Part shown: piece after piece, positions 46,315-57,271 of the stretch
Numbering within the stretch: position 1 is the stretch's first letter
How the letters are laid out: each line of letters starts with the position of its first letter
NCBI RefSeq assembly: GCF_037975245.1
Contig: NC_092575.1
Location: 12,885,001-12,949,000, forward strand
DNA length: 64,000 bases
Direction of reading: 5' to 3'
Origin: Apostichopus japonicus
Taxonomy: Eukaryota > Echinodermata > Holothuroidea > Aspidochirotida > Stichopodidae
Program-made: the position numbers and the translations under genes
The notes under the pieces: generated by a model
The model's input: only the letters and a program-made list of their open reading frames with translations
Told to the model about the DNA's origin: nothing
The model's database searches: none

Positions 46315-48370
46315 GTAAGTCATATTTGAGACATATATATTTCTTTCCTTGTAACCTGTCTTTCATTTATTATTGCAGTCTCATCTACAAAGTCCAACAT
46401 GAATGAGGAATTACTTAGAATCATACTGGACTGGCATAGTGTACGCCCCGTTTTTTATATTAATTGTTTTTATAATATAACTCTCAAGTATTCCTACGTT
46501 TATGAGGCAATATAGTTTTGGAGGGATCTTCAAGTAAAAAATGTGAGCAAGTGTAACAATAACTGGCATTAAAGGCACTGTACCCCCAAAACATCATCCT
46601 TAGCTTATAGAACACCTTGATATGCATACATGTGGTACAACTCTCCACCCCCCCCCCCTCCCCCTTGTTGTCTGTCCAAGAGTTTGAAGACTGTTAGAAC
46701 AGTTACTTATTTTGGCTTTGCAATTGCTCAAAGCAATATTTACTATGAAGAACTTATTAACAATCTTTAACTTTCAGGAAATGACCCAAAAGCCCCCCTT
46801 TGAATTCTGTTTTTAGTCTATGATAAGCTACAATATTCAGGAAAAAAAATTCATTTGCAAGTTGAATCTCTGGAGTTCAGAGCGATGTGTTTAATCTGTC
46901 AGAATTGTATTCCACTTGGTTTGAGGCTATCAATCAGAAATGAATATATTGAAAAATTGGTTGGGAAGCAACATGAACGGAAAATTGCTTCTTTTCATAG
47001 CTATAGTAATAAATAGCTATATTTTAATAAACCCTACACAGGAAAACAGCCCTTGAAGTGGTTTCATTATAATTGTTCATACCGCCCTCTATATGAAGTT
47101 TACATTTTTACTCTAAGAAATTCAATTTGGAAGAGTGCCCTCACTTGTTCAACCACACAAGTAGGATATTTGCAATATCTGTGGAGCACCCTCTTCAGCC
47201 GACAGGCTTTGAGAAATATAAATGGTTAACTTGTGGAGCTATATAACAACCCCAATGATAAACAAGATATTCATAATCTCCCCCATCGGGTAGAAATTTC
47301 AGATCAACATTCTTACTCTTAAGAAATTCAATTGGAAGAGTGCCCTCACTTATTCAACCACACAAGGTGGATATTCATGATCTCCGCCACCGGGTAGAAT
47401 TTTCTTTAACTATTAAATAGGATTGCTAATTGGTTTGGTTCTGCTCACAAATTGCAGTACATATCATTTTTGCTTGTGGACTACGTACTTTATGCAGAAC
47501 ATCCATGATATCTGGTTACCTACTATAAGTATCAATTAAGTTGTATCTCCATGCAAACATAAAAATGAAAAATTCTTCAACATCCATAACTTGACGAACC
47601 ATTATAATTTGAATGAATGGAACATATCCTATAAAACATGCCATTCAGATATTAATTTTTTTTCTAAAGCTTGTGTAGGATGACTGCAAAATTTGTCTCA
47701 GTGATCATGCAGGAAAGATGCTTTATATGTGCCAGTGAAATGCCTATTGAAGTCTGTGCATGTGTGACCATTTTTTGGCATTCTAGCATATTGTGTATCA
47801 TTATCTGAATTTATATTCGGTTACAAATACGAAAGAACTTTAAAGAGTATGCTAGGCTGCGTCTGGAAGGAATTATCACCATCATTGTACAATATATGCT
47901 TTTAATTGCTGCCTAAGTTTTACCGTACAATAATAATGGCCAGTATCAGACTGTGACAGACTCCTCCCTACCCCTCACCCTTGCACTGCCCTTTTGTGTA
48001 TGCCCATCCCCTTTCTTCATTCTCATGTCCATCCGATAATAACCACAATGGATATTTCTTCTTTTCAATCTGACAGTTGTTTTCATATAATACCGGTCTT
48101 ATTCGTTGAAATTTAAGAAATCGTTTCATCTCACTATTTTTACGACCACCAAATGCCCACCTGTTTTAAGATAATTGAATCTTAGTTTCAAGGTTGACAT
48201 CACGATGAAATCCCCATCCTCAACTTTGTCAAGATTTGTAATCGCCGTCCTTCCAAAGTCTTGTAATATGATTTAGCACTTAACCTTTTTTCTATCACCC
48301 GGTTTCCACTTTCCTACGGTTTGGGTAACATCTCTCTGTTTTGTTCTGTTCTCGGCATTTTATCCTGCAG
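46315..48370 (+). other. Intron (2056 bp) between the two coiled-coil exons
   Basis: It starts GTAAGT and ends with a pyrimidine-rich TTCTCGGCATTTTATCCTGCAG-type acceptor. Inside are a C-rich tract near 46650 and a local duplication: TAAGAAATTCAATTTGGAAG then GTGCCCTCACTTGTTCAACC at 47116-47165, repeated at 47322-47370. Confidence 0.6.
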
Positions 48371-48406
48371 ATGAACGAAACAATGGAAAGGTTAAATGAA
48401 AAATAA
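48371..48406 (+). CDS. C-terminal exon of the coiled-coil protein
   Basis: After a strong acceptor (pyrimidine-rich, ending CCTGCAG at 48370) eleven codons read MNETMERLNEK followed by TAA at 48404. The phase-0 acceptor fits the phase-0 donor at 46315. When the two peptides are joined, the heptad positions continue as V32, A35, M39, T42 and L46, so the coiled coil runs in register across the junction. This is the main reason to pair the exons. The 3' untranslated region probably runs from 48407 to about 48560. The ATG at the start of the exon is likely internal rather than a start. Protein identity is unknown. Confidence 0.65.
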   Translation: MNETMERLNEK

Positions 48407-48533
48407 GCAGAGGATGAGATGGATTTATCTGACTTAAAATCTTGATGCAGATTTCATTCAGGACAGAATTAGGTTGTGTTCCTTAAAGCCCAAATATAGG
48501 CATCTGTTGGATATATGGGAGAAAAAAAAATTC

Positions 48534-48539
48534 AATAAA
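48534..48539 (+). promoter_or_regulatory. Polyadenylation signal AATAAA
   Basis: A canonical AATAAA lies 128 bases after the stop codon at 48404-48406. It probably ends the transcript of the coiled-coil gene. Downstream sequence contains TTGTGACTT- and TTTTGTCTT-type words that could be the GU/U-rich element. Confidence 0.5.
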
Positions 48540-48912
48540 CTCACAAGTTGAAGGGTGCCCCTTTTCCATCAACCTGAAATATTCTTGTGACTTCACTCAA
48601 AATTTGAGTAACTTTTGTCTTCATGTTCGAGGTAAATCTGCAAAGAAAAATGTCAGCCCATTTGTATATTTAGCAGCCATGAGTTTCAGATAATAGGAAC
48701 CATAGTGTACTTTGGGTACATGTTTTAATAGGAATTTTTACTGACAACTAGTTTACTATATAAACACAGAGTTGGGACAAGATTACTGTTTTTTCATGCT
48801 TTGAAAGTAGGGCACAGTGTGAGCATCACAAATATCCTGTTTCTATGAGATAAAGAGTAGGAATGTCTCATATTACTGTCACTACAAAGGCTTTAAACTG
48901 TGACAAAGTTAA

Positions 48913-49268
48913 AGGCATTGAAGACTCGCCCCAAACCGTGTGCGGCCATCTGAAAAAAATAACTTTCCGTTGCTTGCAAGTGGCGTTTTGTTCGTGTCGC
49001 TACAAAATGCAGACAGAAACGTCATACCTTGTTATCTTTAGCTGGACCTGGGATGTCCATCGCTGTATGTTTGTATACTGTGCTGTGGGTATTGACCGCA
49101 GCTGTATGTACTGACTGTACACTAGTGTCTAATTACCGATAGTAGCAAGCTGTGTGTGTGTCTTTTCTGGGATCGATGGTGGTGTCTAACACTTCTATTA
49201 CACCTCATTTGAAACTAGGTCAGATTACCGGCATAAGACGTTTCTTTTTGCGCGGGTCTTCACACCCT
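48913..49268 (+). mobile_element. TTAA-type MITE, family M, copy 2
   Basis: TTAA is present at 48909-48912 and 49269-49272. The 356-bp element begins AGGCATTGAAGACTCG and, from the other end, AGGGTGTGAAGACCCG, giving short inverted ends of about 16 bp with a few mismatches. It aligns throughout with the inverted copy at 41673-42042. No transposase frame is present. The intact TTAA on both sides suggests this copy is younger than copy 1. It lies about 370 bp past the presumed polyadenylation signal. Confidence 0.9.
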
Positions 49269-49272
49269 TTAA

Positions 49273-50870
49273 GTGCCGATATGAAGGATTACTAAACATT
49301 AGATAAAGTATCCCAGCTACTGTAGCTGTTTGCCTTTTTCATGGTTTCTGTCGGATGAAAGATAAATTCTTAAAGGCACATGTACTCTTAGTATGTACAT
49401 GCAACACTAACTAAATTGTTTTGTGAACAAAATTTAGTTTAAAATACTTCAATATTAAAACTGACCAAAGTCAAGATTTAGTTCTTTAAAGAATACAAAC
49501 ATTTTATTCTTTAGTATCTTACGAGTGTTAATACACAGAATGGGCATGTAAAACTAACTTTACAGTTTAAGTAAGGCTGTTGTATCTGCATGCAGGGGCC
49601 CCTTTTCCCAGTAGAGAGCCTGTCCTAACTTTGGCTTGTATAAAGAAAGACATGAGACGTCACTGTAGGTTAATGTTGAAGCGTTAATAATCAGTAGATA
49701 CATTGAGAGTATTCATGCAGACTGTTATGTCATCAGGTTCCACAACTTGCCGGGATATGTACTTGGTCCTCAAGTCCCATGATGACATACTCCCCACAGA
49801 CATTATTTTCCATCCTTTTGAAGGAAATTTGTTAATAACTGCAAGTATGTATGTTTCTAACAGTTGGTAAGAAACATAGGACTCTATAAAGCAGCAAGTA
49901 GGGTTTGTAATGCATGAACTGGTCTTTGTCAACAGTGCGTTAAGGGTCTTTGTCACGATTGATAGGAGCATCCAGGCGATAGGATGTACAATCTATGGGG
50001 TATAAAACAGTGAAAATTTTAATGTAACGTCCATGGATGCATACACCTAACACCAGCAATGGTAGAGGCACCAACTGAACAATTGCAATCCTTGATTAAA
50101 ATTTGCTAATATTATACATTTCTTTCATAAATGGAATATTGCATTATTATCAAAAAAATACATCATTAAATTATGCAACTTAATTGAAGGCTGATTACTT
50201 TTAGGATGAATTTAAGTTTGAAATGTACAGTAAGAATTAAGTTATGCCACTGTTTTCTTGCTTTTGTTTAGATCTACAGTAAATGATAGCAACTTCATAT
50301 ATATGCACTTTGCAATCCAAATGGATGTCTGTTTTATACATTCTACCATTCCCCCTTCACCTCCAATGAAGGGGTTCTTGATATCAAACATGTTCCTAAT
50401 CATCTCAACGTTTCACTACTCTCAGGAGGAATATACCATTCCATTTGGTGTCATTCTTGCATACACCTTTTGCATCACCATAAACATCGTAAACATTGCG
50501 ACGTGTTTTCTTTCCTTACCAGCCAAAAAATATAGGCTACCATCGTTCGTGTTGTAGCGATTAATCGGCAGCCAATGTCAGTACTGGTTAATTATGCGGT
50601 ATCTATTGTCAGGTGATTTACTCCCAAAAATAGTTTGTTTCCCGTCAAAACTCCGGGTAGAACGAAACAAAAAGAGAGAAATCGTGAAATCCTCTCCAGC
50701 CCGCTCGATCATGTTTCAAGAGAAGATTGGCGAGGCAATCATTCGGTCTTGGAACATGCATCTTGTCAGTTCTTGATGTCGGGCTTAGCAAACCTTAACA
50801 AGCCTCTTTAGCCTTTGGAGATGCCGGTTATATTACAAGGGCGCCGAGAGATTAATTTCAGAGGTTCACA
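49273..50870. other. Non-coding, no clear feature
   Basis: Open frames at 49684-49971 (minus) and 50258-50557 (plus) have no motif or splice support. From about 50520 sequence complexity and CpG content rise toward the candidate first exon at 50871. Confidence 0.4.
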
Positions 50871-50894
50871 ATGGCTCCCATACAAAAAGGCAAA
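50871..50894 (+). CDS. Candidate first coding exon, MAPIQKGK
   Basis: An ATG in a good context (TTCACAATGG, A at -3 and G at +4) opens eight codons, MAPIQKGK, that end in phase 0 at the strong donor AAA|GTAAGT. An in-frame stop (TAA at about 50853) lies upstream, so the frame cannot extend far 5'. Alternatively the AATTTCAG just upstream is an acceptor and this is a small exon. A possible downstream piece is the pyrimidine tract and AAG acceptor at 51357, followed by 13 open codons to a GTATGT donor (51358-51396), but that is weak. The gene is unknown. Confidence 0.35.
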
Positions 50895-53142
50895 GTAAGT
50901 GACTGTCCAGATATCTTTGGCTATTTCCACATCCCATTATCTTGTCGTGAAGTTTGGAAATTTTGAAGCGAAATTGTGGAGTGTTGGCAATTTCAAATGA
51001 TTGATTGGCAGCTATGCGTAGACGTGGAAACATTGGTCATAAACAAAATTCTTCTTTAACTAAGATAAAATGATATTTAGAGACATTTTTCAATTTTTTT
51101 GTCGTTGCCGTGTTTAGCATATATGTCACCATTTAGGAAACATTGGTACTTGAGGTTTATGATCGATATGCCATAAATGTCACTTACAGGTGTTTAAAAT
51201 TGGGGTTTAGATTTGCTACTACTTTTTTGTAAAACATCACCTTTGAAATAATTAATGATTTAGCACTGTTAACGACATGCTTACTCTCATTGACGTAACA
51301 ATTATTAATTTTTATTTTATTATTATTATTATTATTATTATTTTTTATTTTTTTAAGATGACCAATGATGCCATGATGCATTCAGTGGTATCTTTGGTAT
51401 GTTATAAATTATTAGTTATTCACGTTTCATCTCTTTGATTATTAAACGTTTTTGTAGATTATTTTAATAAACAAGGTAAAATCTATTGCATGAGAGTGTC
51501 TGTTTCTTGTCAAAGTGATTTCGAAAGTTGAAAGAAGAAAAACAAGGATGAATGGTTAGTAAATTATAAACAACAAATGATGGCATCAAGACAACATAAT
51601 CAATGCATTTTAAATATCAATTTTAGTTCAACGGCAAGCAGTTGGAATATATGCAGCTACGAGCATTGTCGTGAGTGCAACAGGTATGCTGCAGTTCAAG
51701 TTATGCTTGGATGAAGAATTATGTGATGGGTCAGAGTGATTTAGTATATTTGTACATTATGCATACACCTGTTGCACAGTGTCAGATTTGTAACAACTAT
51801 TTTAATGTACAGTAAACTGCACACAGATTTCTGTGTCGATACGTGTTGGAGCAGATTTCAATACTCATGATATCAGTCCGTTGAAACGTCTTCTTTCGAA
51901 AAAATTAATCAATCTTTTAATTCGATTGAAGTTGTTTGTATATGAAAGGGTCAACTTTGTAGGAAAGCAGATGGGGTCGAGGTAACGAGAACAATTCTGT
52001 ATAATTTACTTCACCGACCTCACTTAATTACCTGTCTCTCAATTATACATACGTATGCACTCCATCTTCCAATGACTACAGCAACTGGTAACATTGTTGC
52101 AATGTGCCCTGTTGTTTGTCACTGCAATTGCTCTTCCAATTCTACTATTCCAACGGTACAGCAATTTTTCCAGACTGGATTTTTGTCCATCCGAAATCCA
52201 AATTAGACATTCTGCAGCATTTTTCACAGTCAGAAGAATTTCTAAACCTATTCTCTTCTTCATCCACTATGAGCACTGAATAAATATCATTGAAAATTGT
52301 TCATGTTTTTCACATGTTGTAATACTAAAATATTTTAATGTTCTTATGTCTCCAAGTTTTGAAGTATACTTATATACGATACAGAAAGAAACCTTGCTTT
52401 CATCTAGGTTAATCAATTTTAGTCTTTTCCCAAGATTACTCTAAGCATATTAGCTATTACAATTAAGTTGATAAATGTTTAATAATAAAAAATGGATGAT
52501 AATTTTCATAATCAATAAAAGCCAAAATTGGCAACACTCTTTGTATTCCACTTAAATACCTTAATTCCTAGATGTGCTTTAGGTTTAAGTGATTCTAATG
52601 TCCCTAAAGTGTCTGAGAGAAAAAATTGTTATAATTGATTATGAATTGCTAATTTTTTTCCATGCATATATCAAAATACACTTCAGATGCAAGGATTCGT
52701 TGGCTGGGAGAGATTTTTTATTTAATAGTTTAATCTGTTGCAATCTATAAACATTGATCTTTGGTATATTTCTAAAGTAAACTTGTGTTTCAAGCCCCGG
52801 CTGCTTTCAAAGCAAAATGCTTTTTTTGAATCCATATATGTCAACTCCCAATTTGCAAGGGCCTCTCTAAAAGATTTTAAAGACTGTGTCTGTCTAATTC
52901 ATAATGGAGTGCCAGCTGCTTGTAACTATCATTTTGAATTTCTGTCCGGTATTGTGTTTCTTGGAAATGTCAAACTCTTGTCAGTGAGGTCACAGTCATC
53001 TCAACAGGTGCTTCAGTAACTAGATCAGAAAATGGCGTCGTCGATATTAAGAGTAACCGCAGAGTATCGACCTGTTACCTGGAACGCAGTCAATAACCGC
53101 GCTCTTGTTGCATGTGGACGGAATCCGATGAGAGGAACATGA
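50895..53142. other. Mostly non-coding
   Basis: An (ATT)n microsatellite lies at about 51318-51341. A CpG-rich patch at 53030-53142 holds a 36-codon frame starting MASSILRVTAEYRPV. No splice or homology evidence supports it. The rest is featureless. Confidence 0.4.
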
Positions 53143-56100
53143 GCCTATGATGTGAGTTTTGACTGATGGAACACACATACTCTAAGATAATTAGAGCCAT
53201 GATTATGCCGAACATCCCTCCGTTCTAACTATGTCAAATCTGCATTGTAAAATACCGTCAGATTCGAGTGTGGACGAGCAACTAGACACCAGGGCAAGGA
53301 AGTAAAAGACAACAATTTGTCAGATTTTATGAACATCGTTATTGTAACTTTTAATCACTGATTCTATTTTTGGGGTGTGTGTTTGCAGCGATGCTCTCGA
53401 GAGTTCCATCTTTAATACCTCCATTTCCAATTCCTTCTTCTCTCTCTCTCTAGCCTCTCACTCCCAATAATCTTTGTCCTTTCAAATGAGTCAGGGGGGG
53501 ATGAGTAAGATGCAATTAACCACTGGAGAAATATTTTGTTATACGTAATAAAAATTGAGGGCTTTAAGAGTAGGGATGACGTCAGTGACACCAAGGGTGC
53601 CAATATGGAGCCTTTAGGTAATATTCAGAGAGATCCGATATATTCATGGAGACTGCTGGCGCTGCCGATATGAACAGTGGGAGAGCAAAGTATGCAAAGT
53701 ATCAATTCTACTTTAAATGTTAAATACATACATAATGTATGTTGTGTACAGTATATATAACAGCTGTTAAAAAGATACATATGCAATAGCTGATCACTAG
53801 TAAAGTAAGGGTATCGGTATTATTCACATCTCAGTTTAGAAATATTTTTAAGATCTATGGTTAGGGTTATCACTAGGCAGCCAAATATATGAAGTTTAAT
53901 TTTAATTTAGATTTCAAATAAAAGTTACAGAGGAACAGGTATCCAAGGGGGGTGGGTCCTTTCCCTCCCCTCCCCTCCCCTTGTTCAGTCAATAGTTTCT
54001 CATTACGTGTATTAAGCCAATAAATATGAGTCTATGGTGGTATCAGGCCATAATTTTCACCCTCCATTGAATACAATCAAAACAATGCTGAAATGAGGTA
54101 TCAAATACAACTAGTTACAAAGTGGTACATGATATAATGGCATGCATTAGGCCATAGCTGTATTTTGCCTTGACATCGTTGTAGAGAAGGGAAGGAGGAT
54201 AAGATCACTGTATCTATACCTCAAGGTTATCCCAACGTCTTTGTTTACTTTTATAAAATTTCAAATCCTTTCAATGAATGACTTGCCCTCCTCTAATGTC
54301 AAAATGTCTTTGAGGAAACGCAGTCTTCCTTGGTGATCATTCACTCACTCACCAGATTCTGAAAGGTGAAGGGAGAGGTGACGTACGGCCGTAAGAGTTC
54401 GGAGTCGTTTTCATCTTCTGTCAGGATGTGTACTTTAAGTTCCTCTTTTGGGCTTTTTAGGACCGGGTTTCTATTTTCTCTCGTTATCTTCTATCTGAAA
54501 GCTTTTTCATCGTGTCTTGTTTGTCACATTTGTCTTCAACAGAGATCTAGAAGGCTTTCACTAGTGATTCATAAACCCTGCGTTACTTTTATTGCAAAAA
54601 AAAGCCTTTCACACTTGAGGCCTCAGAATGCTTAAGGCTACATTGTCATGGCTAATTATGCTGGAAAACAATGGCTAGAGCTTGTTTTGATTCGTCGGAT
54701 AACAGCTTTTGTAAATTATCTTAAGCCTTGTCGTTAGAAATCTGCCACCCCGTAGAGTTTGACATTTTTGAGTGATTTTTGCTCGTTTCACCTTTCTTTG
54801 TAAATCTTTGCGATAAATACCATAATTTGTATTAACTGGTAGTACTTGGTACAGCTTTTAGGATTTTTTGTTTTGATCATTTTTAGTGTTTGTTTATATT
54901 TCCATATACCTTAGCATAAGCCCCTTTCCTGAAAAGGGCCTTATTTGGATTTTAGTTTGAAGGTCTGTTGAAATGGCAGATGAAGTTAGCTCTCAAGGGA
55001 GGGGGAGCAAAGAGGGTGCATATGTCTTTTATTTCATCCGGCCGATCAGTGTGATGGGTTTCTGCTACAAATTTTCTCTCCTCAAGCAATTAAAACACCA
55101 ACATGCAGTCTTGGTTTGAATATTGTAGGATGAGACAAAATTGCTTTTTGTGTAAATTATGTCAATTATACTGCTAAGTAAATTCTGCCTGATATAGTCA
55201 GCCTCGGTTGCAGAGAAAACTGAGCGAACTGTATTATACCAAAATTGTAATCAAGTTGTCTGTGATTCATCAACTTTGTTGTGGTGGCATTTTCACTATT
55301 CATATGCATGTACATCAAAATTAGCTATTAATGTACATTGTTCAATGGCATTGGTCACCTTTTATGGAGCCAGTTACATGAACTCCATGCTTTTCCTGTT
55401 GTTGTAAAGTTTTTAATTACTGCATGTTTATCCAGTGTGTAAAAGTATTGTGGTTAATGACTGTAAAGTTTGTTATAAACAACCGCTGTTTGGTGCCAAC
55501 TGAAATGGTTGCATTTGTTTCTGAAAACCAATAATATATCCCTGGAGTGTATCCCCTAACTGTCTGCAAAAATGACCTTTGACTATCCTAAGTCTATCCT
55601 GTAAATTAATTCCCAACACAAATCTCGTACAACAATCCATAAATCGAGCTGATAAGGGTGTAAATGTGCACCCTGACCAAAGCCATGTTATATTCAAGAA
55701 ATGTAATCAATTTTAGACATTTATATATATGGTTGCTAACTGACCAATTTGGATTAGGAAATGCAAACTTTTATTAATCCATTTAATCTAATACAGAAAA
55801 CTTTGTGTCTCACAAAGTTTATAATGGACAATTTTTTTCACTGGCAACCCATAACAGGTCTAACACGTATATTTGAACGCAGAGTAATTGTGTATTGACG
55901 GTCTATTGCAGCACATTGTTGTACAGTACACTCACAGAACCTTTACACATTGAACATGTCCCTTGTAGCACAAGTCCCAACGCTGATCCTTGAAAGCCTT
56001 CAAGAAAACCGCAAAACATGTCTCCATATTATCATCTCCGTGAACAAACAAAATTATAAAAACATCTCATCTACAATTATCCAAAACTATTTGCATCTGT

Positions 56101-56914
56101 TTCATTGGTTTATTCATCTGTTTTCCATTTTTTCCCAAATGTTCGTTGCTGTAAGACTTATATTTATGCTTCTCTGTTAGGCTAATGTACTACACATTCT
56201 CCAGATCAGGTCCTTCAAGTTGTCTGAAATGCTGTCGGCCACGTAGCAAGATTTAGACTGCCCCGTCGTCCTACAATAATTACAGGACGTCGAGTCGATC
56301 CTCCCGATATTATTTTCCAATTATTCATTTCCTCCGTGAATTAGACAAGCAAATACTGTTTATAACTTTGCCATCATCTGATATTTCTCGTCCTTTGAAA
56401 GTAAATACAAGTTTGACAAAATCAACAAGTAGCTATTTATTTTATGATCCAGTAAGATCTCTTACATCGAAGGATGACCCAATTAAAACCGTGGAGGATT
56501 CTTCTTTTTTTTTCTTGATTTTGTAGATCACCTCCGTTTAAACGTTATATATATCGTAGAGATCGCACTCAATAAACTGAGCAAAACCTTAAATTTGAAC
56601 AGTATCCAATATTTCGAGGAAAATTGATTTAAGACAGATTCTATGGTCGAAGAAATTAATACAGTATTTGGAACGGCGTGAGATAGGTGTCATGTTGCGA
56701 AGAACGTCTGGCTGTAAAATGAATTACTTCGTCCAGATTTATAACGATGTTTGCCAGCTCGGGCGGATGGTGTGTGCGCCAGGTTTGAATTTCATTTCCA
56801 AAAGATTGGAAGCAGTGTCTAGATGTTACCAAATGGCTGGAGGAAGAAGCGTTTACGTAGGATAATAACTCGATACAGTTGCTCGTTGTTACAGATATGT
56901 TTCAATTTTTGATA
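53143..56914. other. Non-coding, no clear feature
   Basis: A tract of CCCTCCCCTCC type lies near 53955-53980. CpG-richer complex sequence occurs near 56215-56310. Open frames at 54366-54635 and 56668-56865 are unassigned and have no splice support. Confidence 0.4.
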
Positions 56915-57271
56915 TTAAAAATGGTGATGTATATTTTCTGGGTCTGGAGGTGAATGTACACATTGTTCCGTGCGAGTTTTTGATGTCGGAGTGGCATGTA
57001 TCTTTAATTTTTTATTTCGTTCTGGCTCACCCGTGCGACATTTACGGACGATCGGATAATTGAACTGTTCTGGGCTATAGTTATGCAAATCAAAATATTG
57101 AAAGTTTTCATATCTACAGGTTGGCTCTTTGAAAGTTAGTTCGGTTTCATGCTTTGTCTGGAATTTATGGTGCCTGCCAAGAGGCAACCCTGTGTAAATT
57201 GATTTTATGGTGGAATGTCGTTTTGAAGGTATTCTAATGTGGTTTATATGGTTACAGATGCGTACTGGCAT
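56915..57271 (-). CDS. Unassigned open frame, 118 codons, doubtful
   Basis: This minus-strand frame starts MPVRICNHINHIRIPSK and ends with a proline/histidine-rich PPDPENIHHHF. It is basic, hydrophilic and free of low-complexity runs, which makes it one of the better-looking long frames in the window. It has no domain I recognise, no signal peptide, no membrane segment and no clear splice context. Overlapping frames on the plus strand show that chance long frames do occur here. It may be a single-exon gene, part of an exon, or accidental. Confidence 0.18.
   Translation of the reverse strand: MPVRICNHINHIRIPSKRHSTIKSIYTGLPLGRHHKFQTKHETELTFKEPTCRYENFQYFDLHNYSPEQFNYPIVRKCRTGEPERNKKLKIHATPTSKTRTEQCVHSPPDPENIHHHF

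Noticed and set aside
46560-46660. Possible TTAA element start (ATTAAAGGCACTGTACCCCC)
   Set aside because: No matching inverted end followed by TTAA was found downstream within the intron.
48909-49114. 83-codon plus-strand frame inside MITE M copy 2
   Set aside because: The element is a non-coding MITE and the frame is not kept open in the inverted copy at 41673-42042.
53032-53142. CpG-rich 36-codon frame starting MASSILRVTAEYRPV
   Set aside because: It ends in a stop without a donor, is too short, and has no recognised motif. It is mentioned only as part of a CpG-rich patch.
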